Counted from the first letter of the stretch, positions 1-10,307 are shown. The stretch is DNA of 64,000 bases from Symbiodinium natans (GCA_905221605.1 CAJNDS010001724.1:230978-294977), one strand, 5' to 3'. Numbers and translations: made by a program. Notes: generated by a model not told the origin, from the letters alone.

Positions 1-197
1 TTTAGGGTTTAGGGTTTAGGGTTTAGGGGTTTAGGGGTTTAGGGTTTGGGATTTACGGGTTTAGGGGTTTAGGTGTTTCATATGCAGCGCCATGCCCGGC
101 GTACTGTGGTCCTTTGAGAGTAATATGCCTAGACCCCCAACTGTAGTTCGTTTACTGAGGTGCCAGTTCTCTTTGCAGATTGCCCAGGACCCAATGT

Positions 198-283
198 AGG
201 CCCTTATTCCCTTTTTGGAGTCTGGGTTTCCTTGTAAGCCCCTCTAAGCCAAAAAGGGCACCTTGTTTATTCCTAGGGTATTC
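198..283. mobile_element. MITE-like family H, copy 1
   Basis: The segment running from CCCTTATTCCCTTTTTGG to CCTTGTTTATTCCTAGGGTA is a partial inverted repeat. Diverged relatives are at 26512-26600 and 61051-61133, sharing the central AAGCCCCTCTAAGCC-like block. No coding capacity. Confidence 0.5.
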
Positions 284-419
284 TTTTGAGTCCCTAAACC
301 CTAAACCCTAAAACCCGAAAACCCTAAACCCTAAACCAATGGGTGCTGTCGGGCGCAGGTCAGTGCCGATGCACAAAGCGATGCATGCACACCAAAGGCC
401 TGTACAGCTGCCACGAAAG

Positions 420-765
420 ATGGCAATCATCAGCAGCCACCTCCTCCTCCCTGCAGTGCTGAGTAGGGTTTAGGGTTTAGGGTTTAGGGTTTAGGGTTTA
501 GGGTTTAGGGTTTAGGGTTAGGGAGACACCACATCATCCCACAACAGGTAAGGACCCCTTAAACTTCCTTAAAGCCTTGCCACCCCCCAGAAATCCTCAA
601 AGGCCTGTGAACCCCAGCCCACAGGCTTTCTTCTGTGGGTTTAGGGTTTAGGGTTTAGGGTTTAGGGTTCAGGGCCAAGATAAGCCCATGAGCGTCATGA
701 GACTGTGGTGGAGATGGGGACTGCAAGGGAACCGCGCACGGCGCAGAGGCAGTTTCACTGTATCA
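420..765 (+). CDS. Candidate 5' exons of a + strand gene (420-467, 522-547, 591-638, 666-765)
   Basis: An ATG at 420 in good context (GAAAGATGGC) opens MAIISSHLLLPAVLSR, ending at the telomeric donor AGG|GTTTAG. Removing 468-521, a TTTAGGG array ending in TTAG, continues in phase into GDTTSSHN and a strong donor CAG|GTAAGG at 548. An acceptor at 590 gives a 48-nt exon, again ending at GG|GTTTAG, and a 27-nt telomeric gap (639-665) leads in phase to VQGQDKPMSVMRLWWRWGLQ. The first exon resembles a signal peptide. The exons are very short, so chance is a serious alternative. Product unknown. Confidence 0.33.
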
Positions 766-1248
766 ACCAAAGTGGGACACGGGGTGTCTGGCAATCCGTA
801 GAGCTTCCTAGGCTACTGCTGCCATGCTGCTCGCACATGTCGCTTTCTTTCTGCCGATTAGCGGTGGGTGTTGCCGAGTATCTTTGTAGATTAGCATAGC
901 AGTCAGGTCCCACTAAGCAAGAGAATCTGGCATTAGCTCCTATATAGGGCCTGACGCCCCGCTTGAAAAACACCGGATCTTCAACAGCGCCATCGGAGTG
1001 CAATGTTGAAAGCAGTGGTGGGAGTCCAGGCAGAGCCAATGGCCGATGGATCCCAGCGTCGTTCTTCCAACGAGAGCCTGCAGAAAGAAGTAGCTACACT
1101 GAGGGAGTTCAGGGAGGAAGAGGTTTTGGATGGCACGAAAGGGCTTGCTCTCTTTCAGGGCATGCACGCTCATTGCAGTCACAGGAGCGTACATCTCCAG
1201 GGGCTCTGCCCTGAATTGGGGGGTTCGCATTTTTGGTCTGGGTGCACA

Positions 1249-1362
1249 CCCAAAGAGCCCAAGAACCTTTAATTAAGGAACAAGGAGTATACCTTAAATC
1301 ATATAGGGGATCCTTAATATGATTTAAGGTATGTTCCTTAAGTACGGGGTAGTGGCTCTTGA
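1249..1362. mobile_element. MITE-like family A, copy 1
   Basis: A palindromic element with left end CCCAAAGAGCCCAAGAACC and right end resembling its reverse complement (GGGGTAGTGGCTCTT). The interior carries the inverted pair ACCTTAAATCATAT / ATATGATTTAAGGT. Related copies are at 7478, 8744, 10801, 37167, 46048 and 48833. Confidence 0.75.
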
Positions 1363-2336
1363 GGCAGCTGGGAGGTATTCTGCATTCCTGGAGGACCCCC
1401 ACTCTTAAGCCAGCCCGATATCCAAATATCAACTTCCCGAGCTTTTGCAGCGTTGCCGTAGATCATGGCTGGCGTTCGTCGCCTTCGGGTCTTCTGGAGG
1501 TTTCGACGACTAGGGGTATGTTCCCCCTAACAGTCCTTAGTAGAGATTCTAGTAGCTCCTAGTATCATCCACATTAAGGTCTGTTAGAAGCCTCTGCCAC
1601 AGAACCCCAAACCGATTAACCCTAAGCCCTAAACCCTAAGCCTCTACAAAGCCTACACCCTAAACCCTAAACCCGATGATTTGAGTTCTAGACCGCAGGC
1701 TCCAACAGCAGACTCCAACTCGGAGACTCATGGGTGCCTATGAGTAGGGTTGCGAATATGAAAACTGCAGTAGTAGCCCTTTTTGGGGGCACCTTCAACC
1801 CTACATACGAGTGTTCATGAAACGTACATAGGCCCAAGTCTTCGAACAGACATGCTCGCATGAGCGTGAGGAGAGGGCTCTGTGTTTCATGCGTAGTGCG
1901 TCGTGCATTCTCGTCCTGGCTGACTGAGGCCTGAACTTTGCTTTGCTCAAGGTTACCTACACCGCTTGCGCCTCAGCCGTGAGTTGTTTCGGGTTCAGGG
2001 TAAGTTGAGTTTGGGGCTGAGGCTACGGCCCCAAACCCCTAAACCCTACACCCTGCCGTCTTCAAGGCAAGCCATGCCGCGATGGCACTTCAACGACATG
2101 TGACATGTGTGCTGATGCTTCACAGTCCCAACATAGACCGCAACCTAACACATGGATCTCAGAGCTGACAGAGATGAGGGTTTAGGGTTTAGGGTTTAGG
2201 GTTTAGGGTTTAGGGTTTAGGGTTTAGGGTTTGGGGAACCTTCATGAGCATCCTTGAGCCCCGGCATTCCCTCGTTAAGGCTTATGATCCATTCTGTTGC
2301 GGTTCCTGGTTACCCGCGGGTTTACGAAATCATGGG

Positions 2337-2400
2337 ACCCCGAATCTAGACCCCGAACAGTACGATTCCCTTATCATGAGGACCCCAATAAGGTACCCCT
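2337..2400. mobile_element. MITE-like family I fragment
   Basis: Contains GATTCCCTTATCATGAGGACC and AATAAGGTACCCC, blocks shared with 51468-51553 and, in part, 3082-3250, 29089-29233 and 55768-55842. Open frames run through it, so it could also be part of an intron. Confidence 0.45.
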
Positions 2401-2564
2401 AAACCCTAAACCTGGAGACCACGAGAGGCCTACGGTGACCACAGGTCCTTCTTCGTGAATCAGGCCAAGCCCATCCATGTTGCAGGGTTTAGGGTATAGG
2501 GTTTGGGGTTTAGGGTTTAAGGTTTAGGGTTTAGGGTGGCATCATTGTGGGGCTCAGGGTTTAG

Positions 2565-2719
2565 GCTCGCCGCCCGCCCTTGCCACGTGGGTGGAAGGCC
2601 ATCAACCTCCTCTACATCGTCTATGGTGGAGTGGTCCTCTATCCAAGGCACCGCGAAGATTGCCGTTTGCGGATTTCTGGGGAGACAGCGACTGTGTTGA
2701 GGTTCTCCTGTGAGGCAAG
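2565..2719 (+). CDS. Candidate internal exon, telomeric acceptor
   Basis: A 155-nt open segment begins right after GGGTTTAG (acceptor TTTAG|G) and ends at GCAAG|GTGAGG. It reads ARRPPLPRGWKAINLLYIVY, then GGVVLYPRHREDCRLRISGE and TATVLRFSCEA, with coding-like codon choice and a split Arg codon at the donor. A C-rich telomeric tract starts within 20 nt of the donor. I do not recognise the family. A hydrophobic core (INLLYIVYGGVVLY) could be a beta-strand or membrane segment. Confidence 0.58.
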
Positions 2720-3081
2720 GTGAGGCTTCGACCCTAAACCTAAACCCTAAACCCTAAACCCTAAACCCTAGACCCTAAACCCTAAACCCTACAAGGTTTT
2801 TGTCTTCTGTGCTTGGGCCCTTGGGATATGACATCTTGTCGTCTTTTGGGTGTAGGAGGATCATCTGTGGGAGTTTTTTGGTTTGATGGGGCCAAGCACA
2901 GTCATCTTTTGGAAGGCCAGGGCCGGAGGCTTTGGGGGTGTGTGACGTTTTAGGGTTTCGGGTTTTAGGGTTTAGGGTTTAGGGTTGGGGGTTTAGGGTT
3001 TAGGGTTTAGGGCTTCTTCCTTTGGAGCTCCTGGGCCATGGCTTCTCCACAGATGGAGCAACATGTGGGGGCTTGCGATAT

Positions 3082-3250
3082 TGGGGGCACCCTATTGGGT
3101 CCTTATTATGAGGCGATCTTACCATTTGGGTACCTTATTATAAGGCGATCTGATTATTTGGAGGTCTATCTTAGGGGTACCTTATTATAAGGCGATTATA
3201 TTATTTGGAGGTTTATATTAGGGGCCCCTTATTCTCGGAAACCCCCCATG
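3082..3250. repeat. Three-fold degenerate repeat of a family I module
   Basis: The module GGGTACCTTATTATAAGGCGAT recurs in diverged form about every 55-60 bases (near 3100, 3125 and 3175), separated by TTATTTGGAGGT-like spacers. It ends at GGAAACCCCCCATGT, the common end of family I. It lies just upstream of the exon at 3266, so it probably sits in an intron. Confidence 0.55.
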
Positions 3251-3265
3251 TGGGCGGAGGCTTAG

Positions 3266-3452
3266 TTTTGGGAACGGTTGGTTTTTTCTGGGCGGGAACT
3301 TGCTGTCGATGCTGCCGGATGCCAGGATGCTCTTCAACAATGTCGTGACGAAGGAGATGAGGCTCTTTCCGAAGAAGCACTTCGTGATGATGGGCGGCTC
3401 CCTCGCAAGTTTCGCAACCCCCTGGCCTGTTCTCTTGGACTTGGGGTGCTGG
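3266..3452 (+). CDS. Candidate internal exon, unknown product
   Basis: Open for 62 codons from acceptor GGCTTAG|T to donor TGCTGG|GTGGAC. It reads FGNGWFFLGGNLLSMLPDAR, then MLFNNVVTKEMRLFPKKHFV and MMGGSLASFATPWPVLLDLG. A telomeric C-rich tract (CCCTAGACCCTAAA) starts 4 nt after the donor. A shorter alternative frame also exists (VFSGRELAVDAAGC...), so the frame choice is judgement. Hydrophobic and basic patches alternate. No domain recognised. Confidence 0.58.
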
Positions 3453-4051
3453 GTGGACCCTAGACCCTAGACCCTAAACCCTAAACACTCCTACCGATGG
3501 CTCTCGTGAACAAGCCACGCCTACTTCACAGGGAATGAAGGAATTTCCCCGCGCAGAACCCTTAAAGGGCAACGTAGGGGGACATACCTATTTCCCGACT
3601 GTCTACCCGAAACCCTAAACCCTAAACCCTACACCCTAAACCCTTGCTGCAGAAAACCCTGCAAAGAACCAGGGGGGTCTTGTCAGGCACCCATTGTCGG
3701 CCTAAGCTCCGAGGTTTCTTGGACAGCTTGGGGACCTTCTTGACATGCCAGGGCCTCAGGGTTTTGAGGGCTTTTGAGGGTTTTGCGAGCAGGGTTTTCG
3801 AGGGTTTTCGCGGGTTTGTGATGGTGTTCGAGGGTTTTGGTGGGTTCTGGAGGTTCTCGACCCTAAACCCTAAACCCTAAACCCTAAACCGGTGGGCGTG
3901 CGGTTGGAGACTGGGCGTTTTGTTTAAGGTATGTAAGTCAGGCACTGCGAGGCAGCCCTTGCAGGGATTTTCTGAAGTTTGTTTAACATATGTCTTCCTT
4001 TATTGGGGCGTAGACGATCCCATTTAGGATGTTTGTTTTTTCGTTTTTCAG

Positions 4052-4116
4052 AGGTTTTTGTCAGGCGCACCATCCTAGAATGGAAGGCCCTTGAAGCCTT
4101 AAGCCCGGGCGACCAG
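4052..4116 (+). CDS. Candidate exon after a strong pyrimidine-rich acceptor
   Basis: The acceptor TTTTTTCGTTTTTCAG at 4051 is one of the best in the window. The following frame reads VFVRRTILEWKALEALSPGD. No GT donor precedes the telomeric tract that starts near 4131. GA at CAG|GAGCTG or GC further on would be needed; GC and GA donors are known in dinoflagellates. Confidence 0.42.
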
Positions 4117-4130
4117 GAGCTGCAACACCC

Positions 4131-4264
4131 CAAACCCTGAACCCTGAACCCTAAACCCTCAACCCGAAACCCTAAACCCTAAACCCTAAACCCTAAACCC
4201 TAAACCCTAAACCCTAAACCCTAAACCCTAAACCCTAAACCCTAAACCCTAAACCCTGAACCCT
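4131..4264 (-). repeat. Long C-rich telomeric tract
   Basis: About 19 units of CCCTAAA, with a few CCCTGAA variants at both edges. It follows the candidate exon at 4052-4116. Confidence 0.97.
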
Positions 4265-5981
4265 ATCCAGGCTTGGGCACGGCCTACACGCCTGGCTCCC
4301 TGACCCCTTTGCCGCCCGGCAGGAGAGTTCATGGGGCACTTCCTTGTCGGCGAAAAGAACCCTATTATGGTTTAGGATTCATAAACCTTCAAGAAGAATT
4401 ATAGTGGTATAGGATATATGGCCCGAATTTTCGGGTTCACTTGGTCCCCAAGGTTTGTGGTCAGGGGGAGTTCTACAGGACCTCAACTGCAACTAACCTT
4501 CCAAAGCCTTAAAAAAGCCCACAAGGCTGAGGAGCGATCTTGAACCTCTCCCTCTCTCCCTCTCTCGCCCTTTGTCATACAGCCTATACTACAAAAAATC
4601 GATTTAATCAATTTAATGTACCCTAGAACAGAGTTAAACGTTTTTAGGGTTCATTTGGTCCCCAAAGTCTCCCTCTGCTTGCAGTATCTCCTTCCTGCAG
4701 TGTCTGAGCGCAACGCATTGATCCACCATGTGTGTTGAGCTCTTGATCGCAGACTGTCCCGCCTAATGCCCGCAAAACGGTGTGGCATTGCGCGAGTCAA
4801 AGCCTCCACTCTCAGCGTTTGGGGTGTTTGTTTCGGTCTTTCTATTCCGCCCTAAACCTTAAACCCAACACTGCTTGTACATGGTCTTGACAGAAAAGGC
4901 TGAATCAGCTCCTGATCCCCTTCACGATGCTGGTGTCCCCACCCTCAGCTGGAGAGGGCGCGAGTTTATGGGTGGGGGCTCAGGGTTCGGGAACGCATCT
5001 CTTTGGACTCCTTCCGGTGCAACAGCACTTGCAATAATGAATGGGCAGGAGACCACCTGCTCCATAATAGGTCAACTGCTTCTGCTCCAACAACGGAGAT
5101 AGCGGGTTTCCTGGGTTTGGGTTTGCGGTAGTTTGGAGTTCAGGGTTTCAAGGGGTGGGGGGGATTGAACGGGTTCCCTGAGCTGAGGGATTGAACTGGG
5201 ATGGGAGCGTTCTAGGCTGTAGGGCTGTTCGTGGTGAAAGAGCACCTCGAGCGACCATGCAGACTCCCACTTCGCCAGATTTTGTACTTTCTACGGGCCC
5301 TAGTCTTTCTAAGGCTCTGCATGATCCATGGAAATACCTATGAGACTGATCGGCCCGAACATCCACCCCGGCAAGAGCCTTGTCAGAGCTTTTTTTTGTT
5401 CACTCTGATTCTGAATTGGTGGTTCTGACTCAGAAGTGCTGATACTCCACCCTAAACCCTGAGCCCTAAACCCTAAACCCTATACCCTATACCCTAAACC
5501 CTAAACCCTAAACCCTAACACGTGTAGAACACCAAGGTCTAAGGCTTGGCTGGGTATACACAGCCGCTGGCAAGAGCGCTTTGGCGAGGAGCTCAGACAT
5601 AGACCCTGCTGGGAATCTGAGTTGCCCTAAACCCTAAACCCTAAACCCTAAATCCTGCGGGTGGGACTCATAGTTTCCTAACTGTTTAGGAGGCATGCAG
5701 GTTTAGGACAGCTCGGGCTTCGGTTAAGAGACTCCCAAACCCTAAACCCTAAATCCCTAAACCCTAAACCCTAAACCCCAAACCCTAAACCCTAAACCCT
5801 AAACTGGATTTTTGGGCTTCAAAGGTTCCTTGTTGAGCTGCGCTGGCTGTTGCTCGGTTTCTCTCTCTCTCTCTCTCTCTCGCGCTCTGGCTCGCGTTCT
5901 CACCCGGGTTTAGGGTTTAGGCCTAAGGGTTTGGGGTTTGTGGTTCTGCGCCTTTGACGCCTGGTCCCCTTAGCCGCCGCC
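4265..5981. other. No supported gene; partial family B elements and telomeric tracts
   Basis: Family B ends (GGGTTCACTTGGTCCCCAAGG and GGGTTCATTTGGTCCCCAAAG) occur at about 4433-4452 and 4645-4666. Telomeric C-rich tracts lie at 5445-5520, 5625-5655 and 5735-5805, with a (CT)n run at 5860-5881. Frames open at 4875-5102 and 5231-5428 look unremarkable. Confidence 0.5.
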
Positions 5982-6162
5982 ATGTCTCCTGCAACTGAAC
6001 GCGACAGCTTCCGTTCTACTTCTGTCTGGTACCCTTCACGCGGCTTCGGATTTAGGGTTTAGGGTTTCGGATTAGGGTTTAGGGTTCAGGGTATAGGGAT
6101 TAGGGCTTCGGCTCAGTCAGGGAATCTCGGCAGGCCTCTGATCAAACCTGCACTGTGCGCAG
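5982..6162 (+). CDS. Candidate start exon plus second exon across a telomeric intron
   Basis: An ATG in GCCGCCGCCATG context at 5982 opens MSPATERDSFRSTSVWYPSR, ending at AGG|GTTTAG (donor 6057). Removing 6057-6103, a degenerate telomeric tract ending in ATTAG, continues in phase 0 as GFGSVRESRQASDQTCTV to a good donor CGCAG|GTGCTG at 6163. An overlapping alternative (acceptor 6120, NLGRPLIKPALCAGAALIVL) is also open, and the minus strand is open too, so the model is uncertain. Confidence 0.4.
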
Positions 6163-6222
6163 GTGCTGCGCTGATTGTCCTGGGCGCGTGCATCAGCGTG
6201 CGGACCCCCACCCCTCCAAACC

Positions 6223-6380
6223 CTTGGGGACGAAATGAACCCGAAAAGGGTTGATGGTTCAAGATATTCCTTTCTAGGAATTACGATAACTCACTTGTTT
6301 TAGGGTTCACATACCTTTCTAGCAATTCTAGTAGTATAGGGAAAGTGACCCGAGTTTTAGGGTTCATTTGGTCCCCAAGG
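6223..6380. mobile_element. MITE-like family B, copy 3 (intact ends)
   Basis: Left end CTTGGGGACGAAATGAACCC is a near-perfect reverse complement of right end GGGTTCATTTGGTCCCCAAG. Length is 158 bp with no ORF. The ATG of the next candidate exon lies 4 nt beyond its right end. Confidence 0.8.
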
Positions 6381-6383
6381 ACC

Positions 6384-6554
6384 ATGGCATGTTGTAAGAA
6401 AAGATGCTCTATAATTTCTTTGGTTTAGGGTTTAGGGTTTAGGGTTTTAGGGTTTAGGGTTCAGGGTTTAGGGTTTAGGGCTTAGGGTTTAGGGTCTAGA
6501 GTTTAGGCCCCCCAAAAGACCTATGAGCATCTACTCACCATGGAGACCTTGCAG
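6384..6554 (+). CDS. Candidate two-exon gene start with telomeric intron 6423-6506
   Basis: GGACCATGGC (strong start context) opens MACCKKRCSIISL at 6384-6422, ending at TTG|GTTTAG. The 84-nt interval 6423-6506 is all telomeric variants and ends GTTTAG. The second exon 6507-6554 reads APQKTYEHLLTMETLQ and ends at the classic donor CAG|GTCAGT. Both junctions are phase 0. Too short for family assignment. Confidence 0.42.
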
Positions 6555-7477
6555 GTCAGTATGCCTGGCGTCGAAGCCCTAAACGCATGCAGGTGAACTT
6601 GCCCTTTTCCTGCCCACATCAGCTCTACACCCCTAGAACCCTGTAAATACTATGAACCCTAGAAAAACCCTAATTCTCCTTCCAGCCCTATAAGCCCTCC
6701 AAAACTCTTTAAACCCTACAAAACCTTCAAACCCTGTAAACCCTGCCAACCCTTAATCATGGGCTACGTGTCCTAGCTGCTTAAGTTCGACTGCGCACCC
6801 TAATACACCCGAAGCCCTAACGTATCTATCCCATGTCTGGGAAATTCCCCTAGACCCTTAGCCCAGGGCTTATGGACCCCAGGTGAACCCTAGGTGAACC
6901 GGTTTACCTAAGTAAACCCTAGGTGGACCCTATCACTGGCAAGTGAGGAGTCTCAGCTAGAAAAGGGAGGCCCCAAAACCCGAAAGCCCCGCTTTGGGGC
7001 AGTCGCTAGACAGGCCGCCTTCGGGCGCAACGCACAGGGTTTGAGGTTTAGGGTTTAGGGTTCAGGGTTCAGGGTTTTGGATTTTGGGTTTTGGGTTTTG
7101 GGTTTAGGGAGCCCATGCATTGAAGGAGTGACCTTCGAAGGGACCCTTGGAAAAAAAGGGAGCCCCTTTTTAGAAGGGTTCCCCCAAGTATCACGGTTCC
7201 CTTCGTATACTTTGAAATATGGCCCTGAGATTCCCTTCAAAGGGTCTTTCAAAAGGGCCCCCAAACCCAAGGGTAGGTTTAAGGTAGAATCCCATGCTAG
7301 TCGCCCCTTTCGTTTCGGGACTCCGGGAGAAGTCATTCCCAGACTTCCGCCAGCTGCGCACACCACAGAGTGGATCCTGGTCCTTAGATTAACCCTAAAC
7401 CCGAAACCCTAAAACCTAAACCCTAACCTGCACGAAAAAGACTTGCCTGCATGCGAGAGTTGAAATCCTAAACGCTT

Positions 7478-7568
7478 CCCAAGCAGCCCAATGCCCCTTA
7501 ATCAAGGAATATCGGATCTATAGAATTAACAGTATACTCCTTAATGAAGGGGTATTGTGTTCTTTGGG
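7478..7568. mobile_element. MITE-like family A, copy 2
   Basis: Ends CCCAAGCAGCCCAATGCCCC and GGGGTATTGTGTTCTTTGGG are inverted repeats. The interior pairs CCTTAATCAAGGAATAT with TACTCCTTAATGAAGG. Confidence 0.75.
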
Positions 7569-7827
7569 TTCGGGTCCTGGGTTTGGGGTGTCGGGTTTAG
7601 GGCTTCCGGGCTTAGGTTTATTTGGGATTTAAGGATCCAGGCACATGAGACAGAGACCTCTAGCCAAAAGGTGTTATGAGTAAGGTTAGGGTTGCGTGAC
7701 CCAGGTCTTGCCGGATATCCTACCTGCCGAGGATGCTTCCTCGTCGTCCGCTCCTCAAATATCACCCAAGTGTAGTTCCCTCTGCCCTAACCCTTAACCC
7801 TAAAACTTAAGCATTGCAAACCTGAAC

Positions 7828-8187
7828 TTGGCTTGGGGAAACTTAGCTTTCTTCGCACACTCAACAGAAAATAGGCAACACAGGAGCCTAAACCGAAACC
7901 AATGCCAACATTGTTTGGAACCCCGCGTAATAATTCTAATATACGGTACGCTCATATTATACAATTTGGTCTTCATACCCCGCGTAATAATTCTAATATA
8001 CGGTACGCTCATATTATACAATTTGGTCTTCATTTGCAATGTTGTTATAAAGGCGTGTGCAAACATGAGAACAGAGAAAAAAGGCGCACGCATGAAGCCA
8101 ATTCACTTCACACCATGTTGTAGTTCTCTTCGCGCTATGTTTGCTTGCGCTCGTGAGGGTTTCATGCGTTTTGGCAAGCGAGCGTAG
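7828..8187 (+). CDS. Open frame of 119 codons with a tandem 19-residue repeat
   Basis: The frame is open from TTG 7828 to TAG 8187 in a telomere-free, AT-richer block. It has no early ATG. The middle encodes PRVIILIYGTLILYNLVFI twice, from the 57-bp DNA duplication at 7921-8033, predicting two hydrophobic beta or membrane segments. The minus strand is open in parallel (7800-8093). It could be an exon, an intron or a decayed gene. Product unknown. Confidence 0.3.
   Translation: MAWGNLAFFAHSTENRQHRSLNRNQCQHCLEPRVIILIYGTLILYNLVFIPRVIILIYGTLILYNLVFICNVVIKACANMRTEKKGARMKPIHFTPCCSSLRAMFACAREGFMRFGKRA
7921..8033. repeat. Perfect tandem duplication, 57-bp period
   Basis: The unit starting CCCCGCGTAATAATTCTAAT at 7921 recurs at 7978, identical for 56 bases. 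The perfect identity implies a recent event. The period is a multiple of three. Confidence 0.97.
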
Positions 8188-8743
8188 TTACTGTAACTAA
8201 TTTGTGTACTCGTTCTTCTCCCTTGCAGTCATAATCTTCATGGTGTCGCGAGTGAAATGACTGCAAGAACGAACACCCCCACAATTCAAAACATGTAAAA
8301 CAATAATGCTTGGGTGTATGCTGATAGTAAGTCTGCATTCCATGTTCGCCTGAACCTAGTGACCCAGTACCAAGAGCCTCGCCTGCGTTTGCCGTGTGAG
8401 GGTCGAGTTGTATACTCCTAAACCGTAAACCCTTAGCCCTCCTAAACCCTCCTAAGCCACGAAAAACCCATAGACCCTCTAAACTCTATAAGGGCTAAAC
8501 CCTATGCACCCTTGAAACCCTATAAGCCCTTTAAACCTCCGAAGCCCTAAGCCCTGTTAGGGTCTCCCAAGCCCTATAAACCCCAAAAACCCTACGATGA
8601 ACCCTAGAAACCCTGAACGCATTGAAACCCTAAAACCTCTAAACCCTGAGCCCCTTTTTTGAACCCCTACCAGGATCCACTCCCTCGCGACCCAAAGCCG
8701 CTGGTACGTGGGCCTCTCAGTGTTATTTCTCTGGCCTGAGATT

Positions 8744-8810
8744 CCCAAAGAGCCCAATACCCCTTAATTAAGGAATATACCTTAAATCATATTAGGGATC
8801 CCCATATACG
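8744..8810. mobile_element. MITE-like family A, copy 3 (left half only)
   Basis: Begins CCCAAAGAGCCCAATACCCC and continues through CTTAATTAAGGAATATACC and AAATCATATTAGGGATCC, the family consensus. No right inverted repeat follows, so the copy is truncated. Confidence 0.75.
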
Positions 8811-9101
8811 GTAAGGATAGGGTGTTGGGTTTCGGATTTCGGGCTTATTAATATTTACGGTTTAGGTCGGGTTTAGGGTTTAGGGGCATTGGCCACCAAG
8901 ACGGTTAGGGGCAGTGGCTATACGTGATTTTAGCAGTAGATTTCCTTGAGAGAAAAGGATTCAAGGCTTTTGGGGGGGCCTTTGGGGGGTTCTCAGGTGA
9001 AGGGCTCAAAAGAAGGTTCTGGAAGGGTTTCTATGGTCCTCTTGGGGTTCAGGGGTTGGCCCATGGGTATGTGGATAGGAGCTGGGGTTTGGGGTTTGCA
9101 G

Positions 9102-9253
9102 CTTCAGCCTTGCAAGCCCAAGCCTCGAACTCCGAACCTGAAGTCCGTGAGCTTGATTCTTGGCTTGGTGTCTTCGCGCTCTTACCCTCCTCCCCCCTCA
9201 ACCCCATGATACGAGAAGGAGACCTACTCCTCAAAATGATGCATCCTTTTTGG
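9102..9253 (+). CDS. Candidate internal exon
   Basis: Acceptor GGGGTTTGCAG at 9101; open 152 nt to donor TTTTTGG|GTACCC. Reads SALQAQASNSEPEVRELDSW, then LGVFALLPSSPLNPMIREGD and LLLKMMHPFW. A second frame (LQPCKPKPRTPNLKSVSLIL) is also open, so the frame choice rests on composition. The downstream 9254-9330 segment is a palindromic element (GGGTACCCGGGTACCC core). Confidence 0.52.
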
Positions 9254-9494
9254 GTACCCGGGTACCCTAAATATTCGGGGCCGCCTTATAAGAACCTCAA
9301 AAGGGACCATAATTTAAAGAACTGTCTATATGGGTAGTTGTCAAAGGGCTATAGGGTGTAGGGGGTCCTTGTCCTGCCCTAAATATTAGTCGCCCCAAAC
9401 CCTGAACCCTAAACCCCAAACCCTAAACCCTAAACCCCAAACCCTAAACCCCAAACCCTAAGCCCTAAACCCCAAAAGGGACCATAATTTTGAG

Positions 9495-9551
9495 ACGTGG
9501 CCGCGTCAGCGGCCCGCCCCCCTTGTCATCGAGGCGATCTTGTTCTACGCG
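9495..9551 (+). CDS. Candidate 57-nt internal exon
   Basis: Acceptor TAATTTTGAG|A and excellent donor TACGCG|GTGAGT. In frame 0 it reads TWPRQRPAPLVIEAILFYA. A 100-bp G-rich telomeric tract starts 45 nt into the following intron. Confidence 0.5.
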
Positions 9552-9970
9552 GTGAGTAATTTGCCAATGGCCACGCTGGGAGCTGAGAAGTGCAGCTTAG
9601 GGTTTAGGGTTGAGGGTTTAGGGTTTAGGGTTTAGGGTTTAGGGTTTAGGGTTTAGGGCCTAGGGTTTAGGGTTTAGGGTTTAGGGTTTAGGGCAACTTA
9701 GGATTTAGAGTTGAGGGTTTAGGGCTCAGGGTAAAATTGGGAGTCTGAGTTTCATTTAGGGTTGGCGTCTTCGGGTACCTGAAGTTTTCCTGAAGCCCCC
9801 AATTCAAACCTGTAAAGAGTGCACAATGCTTGCGCCGCCACTCTGCGCCTGTCAGGTGCGCACCCTTCTTGTGCTCAATGTGTGGGGTTTACGGGCTACG
9901 CTTTTGGGCTGCCCGTTTCGAAAGCTCCGATAATATACGCTTTCCGGCTTGTTGTATTCACACTTTTTGC

Positions 9971-10060
9971 TTGGGATGTTCCCTCTTATGCAAACAGTCC
10001 TTAATAGGGAGTATAATAGGGGGTACTAGCATCCCTATTCGGGACTGTTAGTATAAGGGT
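9971..10060. mobile_element. MITE-like family C, copy 1
   Basis: Left end TTGGGATGTTCCCTCTTATG with AACAGTCCTTAATAGGGAGT; right end ATCCCTATTCGGGACTGTTA with GTATAAGGGTAC. Ends are imperfect inverted repeats. Other copies are at 54341, 62158, 62606 and 62851. Confidence 0.75.
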
Positions 10061-10128
10061 ACACCCTAAACCCTAAACCCCAAACCCTAAACCCCAAAAC
10101 CCTCAACATCCCAACTTTTGCGCTCCAG

Positions 10129-10223
10129 GTCCAACTGCTACAAAGAGGCCACCTTTGAGGACATCCACCTCGATGTGTGGCGGCGCGCCCAAGTCGAGAC
10201 AAACCGACCACCGCAACCTAAAG
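10129..10223 (+). CDS. Candidate internal exon
   Basis: Acceptor CTTTTGCGCTCCAG at 10128, donor CCTAAAG|GTTTGAG. Reads SNCYKEATFEDIHLDVWRRA, then QVETNRPPQPK, a charged, typically coding sequence. It follows a C-rich tract with CCCCAAA variants and is followed within 45 nt by the GA/GAAA microsatellite. Confidence 0.6.
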
Positions 10224-10266
10224 GTTTGAGGGTTTCGGGTTTGGGGCTTGGGGTTTTAAAGGTTCT

Positions 10267-10269
<3 letters not shown>

Positions 10270-10307
<38 letters not shown>

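Larger units (their letters stand above)
766..2564. other. Mostly non-coding stretch with element A1 and scattered short telomeric tracts
   Basis: Contains an open segment at 1003-1272 (ATG, helix-like SNESLQKEVATLREFREEE) that overlaps element A1 and may be chance, a C-family fragment near 1516-1590, and telomeric tracts near 1615-1675, 2025-2055, 2178-2236 and 2485-2545. An exon-like piece at about 2446-2486 ends at GCAGG|GTTTAG. I cannot support a gene here. Confidence 0.4.
6563..9101. other. Long stretch with elements A2/A3, a duplicated ORF segment and no firm gene
   Basis: Short TTTAGGG tracts, a palindromic patch at 7115-7345, family A copies at 7478-7568 and 8744-8810, and a tract-free AT-richer block at 7800-8400. 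The last contains an open frame at 7828-8187 with a tandem 57-bp duplication. Dispersed CCCTA-like degenerate repeats fill 8415-8680. Confidence 0.5.

Noticed and set aside
1-85. True chromosome end at the left edge
   Set aside because: The window opens with TTTAGGG units, but they are few, variant-rich, and followed by the same interspersed pattern as everywhere else.
1109-1432. 107-codon minus ORF
   Set aside because: Spans the family A element and short telomeric units; no splice or start support.
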